DNA from: Treponema parvum
GTDB lineage: Bacteria > Spirochaetota > Spirochaetia > Treponematales > Treponemataceae
Assembly: GCF_017893965.1 (NCBI RefSeq)
Contig: NZ_CP054142.1
Span: 496,001-560,000 of the forward strand
DNA: 64,000 nt
Reading direction: 5' to 3'
Shown: positions 1 to 9,565 of the stretch, in pieces
Numbering within the stretch: the stretch's first letter is position 1
Layout: every line of letters starts with the position of its first letter
Notes under the pieces: model-generated
The model's input: only the letters and a program-made list of their open reading frames with translations
What the model was told of the DNA's origin: nothing
The model's database searches: none
Made by a program: the position numbers and the translations under genes

Positions 1-1862
1 AATACGTGGATCCTGTAAACAAGGGAACCTATGACGCCAGAATAGTTTACAGATCCGAAGTAAAAGGAAAGGCTGTGATTACCGGCGCGGAAGAAGTAAA
101 AAATTGGGTGAAATTTAAAGGTAATGTTTGGAGCGCGCGCGTATCCAACGGAATTTTCGGCAACTACAATCCCTATACGGAAAAAATATGCGGGGATTGG
201 TATTTCAGTGAAATTCCGCTTCATACCGGGGAAGTGTATTTAAACGGCGCTTCCATGTACGAAACGGACAGTATTGAAAATGTTTTGTCGCCTCATAAAT
301 ATGAAGGTGCATGGGATAAGGAATTTTCCGTATACAGGTGGTTTTCGGAGCAAAAGGACGGCGCTACTTACATATATGCAAATTTTCACGGAGCGGATCC
401 CAACAAAGAAAACGTAGAGATAAACGTGCGCAGAAATTGTTTTTATCCCAGTAAGACGGGAGTGGACTATATAACCTTTTCGGGTTTTACCGTAAAGCAG
501 GCCGCAACTACTTGGGCGCCGCCTACGGCCTATCAGGAAGGAATGGTAGGCCCCCATTGGAGTAAGGGCTGGATCATCGAAGACTGCGAAATAAGCGATT
601 CCAAGTGCTGCGGAATTTCTTTAGGTAAGTATCTGCAACCGGAAAACGAAAACAAATGGACCTTTAAAAGGCTTAAGCACGGAACGCAGACTGAAAGGGA
701 TTCTATATGCCAGGCGCAGGCGGAAGGCTGGACAAAAGAAAACATAGGCTCTCATATAGTGCGCCGCTGCGACATACACCATTGCGAACAGACGGGTATC
801 GTAGGGCATTTAGGCTGCGTGTTTTCGATAATCGAAGACAATCACATTCACCACATAAACAATAAACAACAGCTTGCAGGCGCGGAGATAGGCGGAATAA
901 AGCTGCATGCGGCTATCGACGTGCAGATCAGGAGGAATCACATCCATCACTGCACAAGAGGCTTGTGGCTTGACTGGCAAGCGCAGGGAACGCGGGTTAC
1001 GCAGAATTTATTCCACGACAATTCTATTCCCATAGGAACGAAAGTGATGTCCGCTCTGGCTATAGGCGAAGACTTGTTTATTGAAGTAAGCCACGGACCT
1101 ACTCTTGTGGATAACAATATCTTCCTTTCGGTGTATGCGGGGCGTATTGCCACACAGGGAACCGCCTACGTTCATAACCTTATCTGCGGGCCCTTTACGA
1201 GCGTCGGGGGCGGAACGGATAACGGCAAAAACGGAGGCCCGCGATATACGCCTTATCACTTTCCGCATAGAACGGAAGTTGCAGGTTTTATGACCTTTAT
1301 GCACGGCGACGATCGTTTTTACAATAACATCTTTGTAAAAAACGAAGTGCCTAAGGAATATGACCTTTACTGGGAACAAAATAAGACGCCCACGAACAAT
1401 GAAACTGGGACTGTTCCCTTTGACGATTATCCTTGCGAAGAAGAGTATTTGGCTTTATTCTTCAAAGAAGGCGACGCAGGCGCAAAGGAAGACAGAGGCA
1501 AATACTATACGAAACTTCCCGTGTATACCGGAGGGAACGTATTCTTTAACGGCGCAAAACCCTGTAAAAAAGAAAGGAATTTTAAGGAAGTGAGCGGCTG
1601 CAAGGTGTATGCAAAAGTAATTGAAAAAGACGACAAATATTATTTTGAAACCGACTTGTTCAAGCATCTTCCCGAATTCGAAACGGATCTTATTTGTACC
1701 GAAACGCTCGGAAAGGCGTTTGAGCCGGAACAAAAATTTGAAAATCCCGACGGTACTCAGATAATTTTCGATAAAGATTATTTCGACAACAAGAGAGGAA
1801 TTTCTCCTATTGCCGGGCCGTTTGCCGATAAAGAGCTGGAATTCCCTTTTAAGCTATATTAG
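1..1862 (+). CDS. Right-handed parallel beta-helix protein (5' end cut off by the window)
   Basis: The reading frame is open from the first bases of the window. The first possible start is a GTG at base 6, but the codon before it (TAC) is also open and there is no room for a ribosome site, so the gene probably begins upstream. The middle third is rich in short His/Asn repeats typical of PbH1 beta-helix coils (for example HIVRRCDIHHCEQTG and IEDNHIHHINNKQ, then IRRNHIHHC). This fold is common in polysaccharide lyases and glycosidases, so a role in carbohydrate cleavage or binding is likely, but the substrate cannot be read from the sequence. Whether it is secreted is unknown because the N-terminus is missing. 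The next gene is convergent. Confidence 0.8.
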   Translation, partial: YVDPVNKGTYDARIVYRSEVKGKAVITGAEEVKNWVKFKGNVWSARVSNGIFGNYNPYTEKICGDWYFSEIPLHTGEVYLNGASMYETDSIENVLSPHKYEGAWDKEFSVYRWFSEQKDGATYIYANFHGADPNKENVEINVRRNCFYPSKTGVDYITFSGFTVKQAATTWAPPTAYQEGMVGPHWSKGWIIEDCEISDSKCCGISLGKYLQPENENKWTFKRLKHGTQTERDSICQAQAEGWTKENIGSHIVRRCDIHHCEQTGIVGHLGCVFSIIEDNHIHHINNKQQLAGAEIGGIKLHAAIDVQIRRNHIHHCTRGLWLDWQAQGTRVTQNLFHDNSIPIGTKVMSALAIGEDLFIEVSHGPTLVDNNIFLSVYAGRIATQGTAYVHNLICGPFTSVGGGTDNGKNGGPRYTPYHFPHRTEVAGFMTFMHGDDRFYNNIFVKNEVPKEYDLYWEQNKTPTNNETGTVPFDDYPCEEEYLALFFKEGDAGAKEDRGKYYTKLPVYTGGNVFFNGAKPCKKERNFKEVSGCKVYAKVIEKDDKYYFETDLFKHLPEFETDLICTETLGKAFEPEQKFENPDGTQIIFDKDYFDNKRGISPIAGPFADKELEFPFKLY

Positions 1863-1884
1863 TGCGGATGTTTTTGATGCCCGT

Positions 1885-1915
1885 CGCCGCTTGAAGCTTC
1901 GTGTTTGAAGCGGCG
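1885..1915. terminator. Hairpin between convergent genes
   Basis: An 8-bp perfect stem (CGCCGCTT with AAGCGGCG) and a 15-base loop lie between the ends of the convergent beta-helix and Na/Pi transporter genes. There is no clear T-run on either side, so it is only a possible bidirectional terminator. Confidence 0.4.
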
Positions 1916-1965
1916 CTGTGAATCTCAAACCTGCGGCAAGGTTGTCGATTGACAGATTTTAAATC

Positions 1966-3636
1966 TTAGCGTGTTTCCGAAAGCGCGCCGGCTATATTGA
2001 ATGCGCAGTCGCCTATCTTTTCTATCTGGCGGACTACGTCGATATATAAAAGTTCCGATTTTACGTCGGCGCCGCTTTCAAGCCGCTTTCTTGCGGTTTT
2101 TTTTAGATTCTTCCTTGTAGCGTCAATCTGTTCTTCAAGTTCCTTTGCAAATTCCAGTTTTTCCGCGCTTAAACGCTTGTTGATGTTTATATGGATGAAT
2201 GTTATAAACTGCCGCACGAGTTCGACATAGGGAATCAGCTTGTCCATATTTTCCTGCAAAAAGACCATTTTTTTCTCTATGCTCTTTTTTAAAAGGCAGG
2301 CGACGTTATAACAGTCGTCGGTCATGTTTTCAAGTTCATCGACGATAGACATCATAAGAGATATATTGTTTTGCTGCGACGGACCTACCGGCAATTTACC
2401 GCACTTTAAAAGATAATGCGTAATCTGCTCGGACATTTGATCGGCATAATCTTCGTCCCTCACAAGGCTTTCCATATGTTTGTCTATAAAGTTCTGCGAT
2501 CGATCGGAAAATCCCAACTGAAGATGATCGAACATTTCTATTACAAGGTCGGCCATGTCGGCTATCGCTTTTTCCGCTCGGACTATGTGGGCAAGTGTGT
2601 TTTTTCTTCCTATCGCGTCTATGAATTCCAGCTTGTAAACGGCTTGTTTTTCGTTTTCGCGCGGTTTTATGAGCCGTTCCGTAAGATGCGCAATTTGTTT
2701 TGTAAACGGCAGGAATATAACGGTGGCAAGCAAATTGAATATCGTGTGCAGCATCGCAATATGATATGTTATGCCGGAGTATACGTTGCCGGGAACAAGA
2801 AAGTCTACCAGGTGCAAGAGCGGCTTTAACATGATTACGGCTATTACGGTTCCGATTACGTTGAACATTACGTGTATCGAAGCCGCTCTTCGCGCGTTTA
2901 CCTTTGTGTTTACCGCCGCAAGCACGGAATCGACGGTGGATCCTATATTGCTCCCCAAAATCATAGCTGCGGAAAATTCCCACTCAAGAATTCTGTTGTA
3001 GGCCATTGTGAGTATTATGGCAGTAGAAGCGCTTGACGAATGCAGCAGCACGGTCAAAAGAAATCCGGCAAAGACACCGATCATTGTGCTCGCAAAGCCC
3101 ATTCCCTGCAGTTGCGTAAGGAATAGAATTTTTTCAGGTTCGACGGATACTACGGATGAAAGCATGTCGAGTCCCAAAAACAGCATACCGAAACCCATCA
3201 AAAATTCGCCGATGCTTTCTTTGTGCAATTTTTTTAAAAGGGTAAGAAGATAGCCCAACCCGAAAACGGGAACGGCAAATAAAGATATTTTAAAATTAAA
3301 TCCGAATAGTGCGACTATCCACGCCGTAACGGTAGTTCCTATATTGGCGCCGAAAATGACCCCGATTGACTGTGTAAGCGTGAGAAGGCCGGAATTTACA
3401 AATGAAACGACCATGACGGTAGTTGCGCCCGAAGATTGTATGATCATGGTTACAAGAATACCGGTTATTACCGCCATCAGGCGATTTCCCGTCATAAAGC
3501 CCAAAATGTGCTGAAGACTGTCGCCCGCGCTTTTTTGAACGCCGTCGCTCATCATCTTCATTCCGTACAGCAAAAAAGCAAGGCTTCCTGCAAGCTGTAA
3601 AACCGTTTGTATGATGTTCACACGCGAATAATACAT
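1966..3636 (-). CDS. Na+/phosphate cotransporter family protein with C-terminal PhoU-like domain
   Basis: A 556-residue inner-membrane protein of the NptA/PNaS family. The N-terminal part shows the duplicated family signature: GxxLFLxGMxxMxxG-like LLYGMKMMSDG, then IIQSSGATTVMVVSFVNSG with GANIGTTVTAW, repeated later as LLHSSSASTAIILTMA with LGSNIGSTVDS. The last 230 residues are helical and charged, like a fused PhoU domain. The longest ORF starts with a TTG 33 bases further upstream, but the ATG used here follows an AGGA motif at good spacing and gives MYYSRVNIIQTVLQLAGSLAFLLYG. Role: sodium-coupled phosphate transport, possibly export or homeostasis, inferred from the family. Confidence 0.88.
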   Translation of the reverse strand: MYYSRVNIIQTVLQLAGSLAFLLYGMKMMSDGVQKSAGDSLQHILGFMTGNRLMAVITGILVTMIIQSSGATTVMVVSFVNSGLLTLTQSIGVIFGANIGTTVTAWIVALFGFNFKISLFAVPVFGLGYLLTLLKKLHKESIGEFLMGFGMLFLGLDMLSSVVSVEPEKILFLTQLQGMGFASTMIGVFAGFLLTVLLHSSSASTAIILTMAYNRILEWEFSAAMILGSNIGSTVDSVLAAVNTKVNARRAASIHVMFNVIGTVIAVIMLKPLLHLVDFLVPGNVYSGITYHIAMLHTIFNLLATVIFLPFTKQIAHLTERLIKPRENEKQAVYKLEFIDAIGRKNTLAHIVRAEKAIADMADLVIEMFDHLQLGFSDRSQNFIDKHMESLVRDEDYADQMSEQITHYLLKCGKLPVGPSQQNNISLMMSIVDELENMTDDCYNVACLLKKSIEKKMVFLQENMDKLIPYVELVRQFITFIHININKRLSAEKLEFAKELEEQIDATRKNLKKTARKRLESGADVKSELLYIDVVRQIEKIGDCAFNIAGALSETR

Positions 3637-3819
3637 AAAGATCCTAGTATTTGCAATAAGAGCGAGCAAATCCGAGCAGTGGAGGAGGATTTGCGAGCGT
3701 GTCCTCTAAAAGAAAAACGCGTCAAGCGTTTTTCGCCTTACGACTTAATACTTAAAAGAGCAAATCACGGCGACCGGCGTCCGATTTTCAAAAAGCTGAA
3801 AATTCGGTATTATGATAAT

Positions 3820-4593
3820 ATGAAAAAATACGAAAATGCCGTGCTATTTGCAGTTCTGTGCCTTGCATGCTTTATTTTTTGCAGCTGCGGGCAGAGAAAA
3901 AAAAATAACGATTACGCAGATCTTATGCGCCTGAATATTAAAAGCGTGCCGCATTTCGTATGGACGAATTCCCGCGCTTGGAGCGAATCCGAAAAAAAAA
4001 TATGCATAGTCTTCGGCTACGGTTACAACGGCGACGAATTTATTTCAAAAATAAAAGCCGAACTTTCCGAAAAATACGGTCTTGCGGAAGACGGCGGACT
4101 TATAATTCCTCTTTTATTTCCCGGAGATTTTAAAGTGTCCGGCAGGGATAGAATTTCCATGCTGTCGGAAATCTTGCGCGATGTCCGGCTTAAAGGAATA
4201 ATATTTCTCGGCGCGCCTGAGAATACGCACAACGCAGTCTCGGTTTTTAAAAATCTATATGATGGAGAAATTCCTTTTCCGATTTTTTCATTTTTTCCTC
4301 AAGACGATGTTCTCGGAATGGAATGGACGGCCGACTTTGTGCTTGACGAGGCCAGGCCTCAGGACGCCGTTCCCGACATGGAAGAATCGGTGGTAGTTAC
4401 GGATGAAGTATCTTTGCTGCTTGATTCTTCCGTGCGATATATGACGCTGCTTGACAGTCCGTTGCCGCCCGATTCCGATCTTATTCTCCACGTCAGAGCT
4501 ATTGCCGGAAAATACGGAAAAATAAGCAGGTATGTGGATCCCGAAACTGGACTTCTTTCCGTAAATCATTTTGTTTTAAAAGCGTATGAATAA
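3820..4593 (+). CDS. Putative lipoprotein of unknown function
   Basis: The open frame extends upstream, but the ATG chosen here starts a clean lipoprotein signal (MKKYENAVLFAVLCLACF then IFCSCG), with the acylated Cys most likely in the CSCG stretch; Ser at -1 fits relaxed spirochaetal lipoboxes. The mature 257-residue protein has alternating beta-alpha character (KKICIVFGYGYNGDEFI, then KGIIFLGAPENTHNAV) resembling a periplasmic-binding or Rossmann-like fold. I do not recognise a specific family; the DUF3798 group of spirochaetal and clostridial lipoproteins was considered but not confirmed. The 3' end overlaps the following phosphodiesterase gene by 8 bases, so the two are probably co-translated. 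Confidence 0.65.
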   Translation: MKKYENAVLFAVLCLACFIFCSCGQRKKNNDYADLMRLNIKSVPHFVWTNSRAWSESEKKICIVFGYGYNGDEFISKIKAELSEKYGLAEDGGLIIPLLFPGDFKVSGRDRISMLSEILRDVRLKGIIFLGAPENTHNAVSVFKNLYDGEIPFPIFSFFPQDDVLGMEWTADFVLDEARPQDAVPDMEESVVVTDEVSLLLDSSVRYMTLLDSPLPPDSDLILHVRAIAGKYGKISRYVDPETGLLSVNHFVLKAYE

Positions 4594-5287
4594 ATTAGTT
4601 CAACTTCGATCAAAGCTGATAGGCTCGGACGAAGACGCGCTTAAACTTTCCGAAGCGGACAGCGCGGATATTCTGGTAATTTCAGATTCTCACGGTAATA
4701 AAAACATTCTTTTTGAAATATTAAGCAGTTTCGGGAAAGATAGCGACGCTCTTGTTTTTTGCGGCGACGGGGCGGGAGATGTGGCGTTTATGCTCGATAG
4801 GGCAAGCATGGATATCGCTTTTTCGGAGTATATTCCGCCCGTAGTCGCCGTTGTTCGCGGCAATAACGACGGCGGTTGTTTTTCCGTGCAGTTTGCCTCT
4901 GGCGCGGGACGCTTCGAAGCGGAAAACGGATACGAGCGCAGCGTTATACTGGACAGCCTTGTTTTACCGGTTTGTTTGCACAAGATATTTATAACGCACG
5001 GGCACAGGTATTATTCCGCAGAAAACCTGTATTACGCCGCAAAAAAGGCGGGCGCGTATGCGGCGCTTTATGGGCACACGCACATTGCGTGCAAAATTGA
5101 AAGGAAAGGCGCAGTTTTGGTAAACCCCGGAAGCTGCAGTTTTCCGCGCGGAGGAATGCCGCCGTCTTTTGCCCGGATATTTGTCCGAAAAAACATGGAA
5201 GACATTAAAGTTGTTTTTTATAAGATAGAAATTTACGGCGGCAAATTAAGGTATGTTCCGTTCGAGCCGGGGTTCAATTTTTACTAG
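4586..5287 (+). CDS. YfcE/MJ0936-family metallophosphoesterase
   Basis: A 233-residue calcineurin-like phosphoesterase. The metal ligands appear in order: ISDSHGN, FCGDGAGD (equivalent of GDxxD), VRGNNDG, ITHGHR and YGHTH, followed by the family's NPGS turn. Family members are cytoplasmic Mn-dependent phosphodiesterases of unclear natural substrate. It is longer than usual because of an N-terminal extension of about 30 residues and a few loop extensions. It overlaps the lipoprotein gene upstream and probably shares its promoter. Confidence 0.88.
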   Translation: MNKLVQLRSKLIGSDEDALKLSEADSADILVISDSHGNKNILFEILSSFGKDSDALVFCGDGAGDVAFMLDRASMDIAFSEYIPPVVAVVRGNNDGGCFSVQFASGAGRFEAENGYERSVILDSLVLPVCLHKIFITHGHRYYSAENLYYAAKKAGAYAALYGHTHIACKIERKGAVLVNPGSCSFPRGGMPPSFARIFVRKNMEDIKVVFYKIEIYGGKLRYVPFEPGFNFY

Positions 5288-5399
5288 CCGAGAATAGCGC
5301 GCGGTACTTTTTTAATCGCTGGAATTATGAACAAAGAGCGTACGAACGGCGCGCGATCGAAAATTGAAATTTTCTCCTGCGTGCAAGCCCGACTTATTT

Positions 5400-6116
5400 T
5401 TAAATGCCCTGTGACAAAGGAAATCCCGAATAATCGTGCCCGGGATATACGAGGGTGTCGCCGGGAAGCGTTTGTTTTAAGTGCTCCAAGCTTTTTAATA
5501 TGGCGCTTTCGCTTCCGCCGTATAGATCCGTCCTTCCCCATGATTGAAAGAAAAGCGTATCTCCTGAAATGAGCTCCTTACGGGTTTTGTTGTACAGGCA
5601 AATAGACCCCTTAGTGTGTCCCGGAGTGTGTATCACAGTCCATTGAGATAAAAGCTTAAAGTTTTCTTCCGCCTTTTCCGTGTTTTCTTTACAAAGATTA
5701 AGACAATGCTCTTTACCGAAGGCTTTTCCAAGATCGTCGCCGTCGTTGAGTAAAATATCCGCTTCGGGAAGGCTTGCAAGAAAAGGTATAAGGCTAAGTC
5801 CTCCCATAGGCTCAAGACAAAGCCTGTGGAATTCAACTCCGCCTTGTCCTAAGCTTAAAGCGTCGTCCTTATGTATTGCGATCTTTATGGCGGGATAAGC
5901 TTCTTTTATTGCGGAAAGGCCGATTACGTGATCGAAGTGTCCGTGAGTAAGCACAACTGCAACGGGAACAAGAAAATTCTTTGCAAGATAATCCGTTATT
6001 GCCGTTGCGTCTCCGGAGGCCTTGCAGCCTGCCGGATCGACTATAAAGACAAAATTTTCAGCAAGCGGAACTATGCATGTGTTTACTTGAATCGGCCCTG
6101 TCCGTATTGTTTTCAT
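5400..6116 (-). CDS. MBL-fold metallo-hydrolase (glyoxalase II-like)
   Basis: A 238-residue protein with the metallo-beta-lactamase signature LTHGHFDHVIG, a later TPGHTKGSICLY with the third metal His, SGDTLF with the bridging Asp, and YPGHD. This is the arrangement of the hydroxyacylglutathione-hydrolase-like subgroup. A roughly 50-residue stretch (NDGDDLGKAFGKEHCLNLC and onward) is extra relative to the smallest family members. The true substrate is unknown; thioesters or other small hydrolysable esters are the usual guess. It lies 3 bases after the stop of the DbpA-domain gene, so the two are likely in one operon. Confidence 0.85.
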   Translation of the reverse strand: MKTIRTGPIQVNTCIVPLAENFVFIVDPAGCKASGDATAITDYLAKNFLVPVAVVLTHGHFDHVIGLSAIKEAYPAIKIAIHKDDALSLGQGGVEFHRLCLEPMGGLSLIPFLASLPEADILLNDGDDLGKAFGKEHCLNLCKENTEKAEENFKLLSQWTVIHTPGHTKGSICLYNKTRKELISGDTLFFQSWGRTDLYGGSESAILKSLEHLKQTLPGDTLVYPGHDYSGFPLSQGI

Positions 6117-6119
6117 CTT

Positions 6120-6878
6120 TTATGAAAGCGTGGAAGACGTCGTAAACGGTTCTTTGTCGGCCGCCGCTTTTTCCGCAGCTGCGTAAGCTTCGGCATCTTC
6201 CTGTGAAAGCTTGTCGTTTTCGTTTATTCCGGATGAAAAGCTTTCGGAATGCTCCGATTCGGCAAGCCTTACGGCGTCATTTACGTCTTTTTGGTGCGAA
6301 TAGCTTACCGTAAGTTTGCGTCCGCGGTAGTCGTAACCGTTGAGAGCTTCGATTACCTTGTCCGCATCTTCGTTGAAAAGTTGTATAAAAGAATAATTTG
6401 CCAATACGCGGATATCGCCGATCCTGTCGCGGTCCAGGTGAGCTACGCTTATTAAAAGACCCACGAGATCGCGCGGATAAACGCGTCTGTTGCGTCCTAT
6501 ACCGATAAAAACGGTCGTTGCAAGATCGCTGTCGATTTGTACTCGAGGAGAACGGGCTTCGCTTTCTTTTTCTTCGGCGTTTGAATTCTTTACCTGAAAA
6601 TTATGAGTCTCGCGTTGAGATCGGGACTTCCAATCCCTGGAATATGCGCGGCCTTCGTGACGCCGGTTTTTGTAAGAGGATGAACGAGAACCCATTGCCT
6701 GCTTTGCAAGGTAAGCCGCAACGTATGTTCTGAGAGCAAAGGGAACGTTTTTTTTATATATTTTTTTCAGATCTGTTAAAATTTCAGGATCCTCTTCCGT
6801 TTTAACTTTGGAAACGGCATCATTTAAAATAGAAACAAACAAGTTAATATCTATCTCATCCACATGTTTAAAAGACAT
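6120..6878 (-). CDS. DbpA RNA-binding-domain protein without helicase core
   Basis: A 252-residue protein. Residues about 1-75 are helical, residues about 75-125 are a basic Arg/Ser-rich linker (RSSSYKNRRHEGRAYSR), and residues about 130-205 match the DbpA C-terminal RNA-binding fold (TTVFIGIGRNRRVYPRDLVG, then IGDIRVLANYSFIQLF and YDYRGRKLTVSYS). In DbpA and CsdA this fold is fused to a DEAD-box helicase; here there is no helicase core. A free-standing RNA-binding factor is inferred. Start ATG is preceded by GGGAGTTTCC-like spacing with GGAG. It sits between the GNAT gene and the MBL gene on the same strand. Confidence 0.75.
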   Translation of the reverse strand: MSFKHVDEIDINLFVSILNDAVSKVKTEEDPEILTDLKKIYKKNVPFALRTYVAAYLAKQAMGSRSSSYKNRRHEGRAYSRDWKSRSQRETHNFQVKNSNAEEKESEARSPRVQIDSDLATTVFIGIGRNRRVYPRDLVGLLISVAHLDRDRIGDIRVLANYSFIQLFNEDADKVIEALNGYDYRGRKLTVSYSHQKDVNDAVRLAESEHSESFSSGINENDKLSQEDAEAYAAAEKAAADKEPFTTSSTLS

Positions 6879-6896
6879 AGGAAACTCCCAAATAAT

Positions 6897-7787
6897 TTAA
6901 AATAGTTTTGCAGTGTATCCGGAACCGGTCTTTTCAAAACCGAACCGATGCAATAAGGGGATCATGATATCGGGAATTACGATATTCGCGATGATCACCC
7001 ATTGAATATTCCGCTTTTGCAAGTCTTCAAGACTCAGCGATAAAAGTTCCTTACCTATCCCGAGTCCGCGGAAATTTTGTAAAACAAAAAAAGACGTAAG
7101 TACGACCGTTTTTCCCTGAGGAAACGGACATTGTGAAAACGTTATGCAGCCTGCAAATTCGTCGGAAAAGGTTCTGCATATGAAGCCGATTTCAGAATCA
7201 TGCGATTTGAATTGATACTTCCATAAAGATACAAACGCCGTGCTTATTTCTTCCGGCAGGTTTTCGTCCATATCGCCTGCGGCTGCCCGGCTGTAACGCA
7301 GTATCAAATTCTTGTCCTTTGACGAATCGTATGCGCAAAATATAAAATCGTTTTGAACGGGGATTTCAAAGTCCTCCGCGTCTTGAGCCAGTTTTTCAAG
7401 CCCCCAGATTTCGCGCAATGAGTTGTACCATTCGTTAAGGCGGCGGCGCATTTTATAATGCTTGAACAAATGCCACTTTTTCTCGATTTCAGGGTACTGT
7501 CTTATGCAGGTCTTAAAGTTTTTGAACACCCCCCTTCCGGAATGAAGGATCTGCCGAAGTTCGTCTTTTATGAGCGGAGCATGCAAGTCGGAAACGAATT
7601 GTTCCCTAAGGGCAAACCCGTCGGCAGATGTCCATTGCGGTAAAAAAAAATATCTGTCGTTATCAACTGTATTTTGTTCTTTTTTTATTAAAATTCCGTT
7701 TACGGCATCTAAGACGAAAAAAGAATTCTGATCTTCCATCGCAGCAAGAATGGAGTTTGCTATGCTTTCAGTAAGTTCAAAATACAT
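6897..7787 (-). CDS. GNAT-family N-acetyltransferase
   Basis: A 296-residue protein whose last 100 residues form a GNAT domain: VVLTSFFVLQNFRGLGIGKE contains the acetyl-CoA-binding RGLGIGKELL loop, followed by IANIVIPDIMIPLLHRFGFE. The N-terminal 190 residues include a UPF0158-like helical segment (ELRQILHSGRGVFKNFK) seen in small bacterial proteins of unknown function. Acceptor substrate is unknown. The gene heads a three-gene minus-strand run with the RNA-binding and MBL genes, with an 18-base gap to the next gene. Confidence 0.8.
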   Translation of the reverse strand: MYFELTESIANSILAAMEDQNSFFVLDAVNGILIKKEQNTVDNDRYFFLPQWTSADGFALREQFVSDLHAPLIKDELRQILHSGRGVFKNFKTCIRQYPEIEKKWHLFKHYKMRRRLNEWYNSLREIWGLEKLAQDAEDFEIPVQNDFIFCAYDSSKDKNLILRYSRAAAGDMDENLPEEISTAFVSLWKYQFKSHDSEIGFICRTFSDEFAGCITFSQCPFPQGKTVVLTSFFVLQNFRGLGIGKELLSLSLEDLQKRNIQWVIIANIVIPDIMIPLLHRFGFEKTGSGYTAKLF

Positions 7788-7929
7788 AAATCAATGTACC
7801 ATAAAAGGCTCCGATTGACAATGTTGTGCGCACCGTTTGTGTTTAGCGTTCCGCTTACATTAAGATTGTCCTAAAGCTCCTGAGCGGATTTGCATCGCGA
7901 GTTTGAAGGCAGGCTCGACATTCATACGT

Positions 7930-8547
7930 CTAGATTATCTTTTTTAAGTCCGCACGCGTTGAAACTATGGAACTTATAAGGCCGTATTCTTTTGCATCCG
8001 TCGCGGTAAGCCAATAATCACGATCGGTGTCTTTTTCAACTTGAGCCAGTGGCTTTCCCGTTTCGTCTGCGATCAGCTTATTCAGCTTTGCGCGCGTTTT
8101 TGCCATTTCCTGCGCGTGGATTTCTATATCGGTCGCCACTCCTTTTATCCCGGACAGCGGCTGATGTATGAGGTATCGGCTGTCCGGCAGCCCTATACGG
8201 CGCTCTTTGGGTACCGCTAAGAGTACGAGGGCTGCCGCGCTTGCAATGAGTCCCATACCGATAAGGCATACGGGGGCGTCTATAAAACGAATCATGTCAA
8301 ATATCGCAAAGCCTGCGTCGACGTCGCCGCCCGGAGAATCTATGTACATACAGATAGCGTTTTTGTTGTCCGCTTCAAGCAAAAGCAGCTGTCTGACTAT
8401 CTTTTCCGCCAGATCCTTATTTATTTCGCCTGAAAGAATTATCTGCCTTGTCTTTAGGAATTTTTCCATTAACGGATCGGCGGATTTTTTGTTTTTTTCG
8501 TCGTCATCTTCTTCTTTATTGAAGACAGTGCCATACATACCGTTCAT
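7930..8547 (-). CDS. clpP: ATP-dependent Clp protease proteolytic subunit
   Basis: A 205-residue ClpP-type serine peptidase. The nucleophile Ser is in GLIASAAALV (S103), the His in LIHQP (H128), and the Asp lies in the DTDRDYW stretch, so the triad is intact. The YIDSPGGDVDAG oxyanion-strand motif is present. The longest frame starts 36 codons upstream, but the ATG used follows AGGAG at 5-base spacing and the upstream part is unlike ClpP. The GLIASAAA nucleophile loop differs from the common GQAASMGA form, and the N-terminus is acidic, which fits a ClpP2-like paralogue. No clpX or tig is adjacent, so partner ATPases are encoded elsewhere. Confidence 0.88.
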   Translation of the reverse strand: MNGMYGTVFNKEEDDDEKNKKSADPLMEKFLKTRQIILSGEINKDLAEKIVRQLLLLEADNKNAICMYIDSPGGDVDAGFAIFDMIRFIDAPVCLIGMGLIASAAALVLLAVPKERRIGLPDSRYLIHQPLSGIKGVATDIEIHAQEMAKTRAKLNKLIADETGKPLAQVEKDTDRDYWLTATDAKEYGLISSIVSTRADLKKII

Positions 8548-8812
8548 CGTTGCTCCTGCAAAATCGAATAAAATTTTGTGCGGCCTGAAATTTTGTTTTG
8601 CGCGAAGCTGCATTGCGGCTCGCATAAAATTTTGTTGCGAACGGCAGCGCAGCACAGATGCCGCAGATAAAAGTTAAAAACAACTTTTTATTCAATATAG
8701 CGAATAAAAAGCCGTCAGGCAAGCAATATGCCTGCATCGTTCTGCTGCGGCTGGCGGCAGACTGTTGCCTCGCGTTCTTGCATTCGGCCGTTAAAAAATA
8801 TATGTTTAAAAC

Positions 8813-9565
8813 ATGAATTTGGCACGGCAAGCATCCGAAATCCAAGTATCCGAAGCGGAACGCAAAAAAAAATCTCAAAACCGTAGCGCAAAGATAAATT
8901 ACAATGCAGTGATGGAAAAACTCATAGCCGGCCTTGAAGGAAAAAAAGCTTCACTTTTACTGCACGCCTGCTGCGGGCCGTGCAGTACGGCTTGCCTGGA
9001 AAAAATTTCTTTGTTTTTTGAAATAAGCGTGTATTTTTATAACCCGAATATTTATCCATTTGAAGAATATGAAAAACGCAGGGACGAGATATTTAAATTT
9101 GTCGAAAAGCTGAACTTCGCTACGGGACGGGAGATACGGATTTTGGAAGGCGGCTACGATAAAGACGATTATGACAGGGCGATAAGAATCGAAGAATGCC
9201 CGGAACTTGCTTTTGAGGCCGAGCGCGGCGAACGATGCCGAAGGTGTTACGAATTCCGGATGAAAAAGGCTTTTGAATATGCCGCCGAAAATAATTTTGA
9301 TTTTTTTGCGACTACTTTGACTTTAAGCCCTTATAAAGATTCCGACAAGGTGAACGAAATAGGCAGGCTGCTTGACGAGCAGGCCGTAAAAAACGGACTT
9401 GAATTGAGGTATCTTTATTCGGATTTTAAGAAAAAAAACGGATACCTAAGGTCAATAGAGATTTCCAAAGAGTACGGGGTGTACAGGCAGGATTATTGCG
9501 GCTGCGTGTATTCGCTCTCTTCAAATGCGGCAGGGATCGTCGCGGAAAGACCGCAGCGGCTTTAG
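8813..9565 (+). CDS. queH: Epoxyqueuosine reductase QueH
   Basis: A 250-residue cytoplasmic enzyme that performs the last step of queuosine tRNA modification (epoxyqueuosine to queuosine). The adjacent-Cys motif HACCGPCST (C53, C54) and the later CRRC and DYCGC motifs supply the iron-sulfur and metal ligands known from the family. The alternative ATG at 8912 would remove KINYNAV, which is conserved in QueH proteins, so the upstream ATG is preferred although no strong ribosome site precedes it. The last 40 bases of the gene belong to a 120-bp sequence repeated downstream of vapBC. Confidence 0.9.
   Translation: MNLARQASEIQVSEAERKKKSQNRSAKINYNAVMEKLIAGLEGKKASLLLHACCGPCSTACLEKISLFFEISVYFYNPNIYPFEEYEKRRDEIFKFVEKLNFATGREIRILEGGYDKDDYDRAIRIEECPELAFEAERGERCRRCYEFRMKKAFEYAAENNFDFFATTLTLSPYKDSDKVNEIGRLLDEQAVKNGLELRYLYSDFKKKNGYLRSIEISKEYGVYRQDYCGCVYSLSSNAAGIVAERPQRL

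Noticed and set aside
2396-2983. 195-codon minus-strand frame inside the Na/Pi transporter
   Set aside because: It is an alternative frame of the transporter gene, with basic, repetitive composition and no family features.
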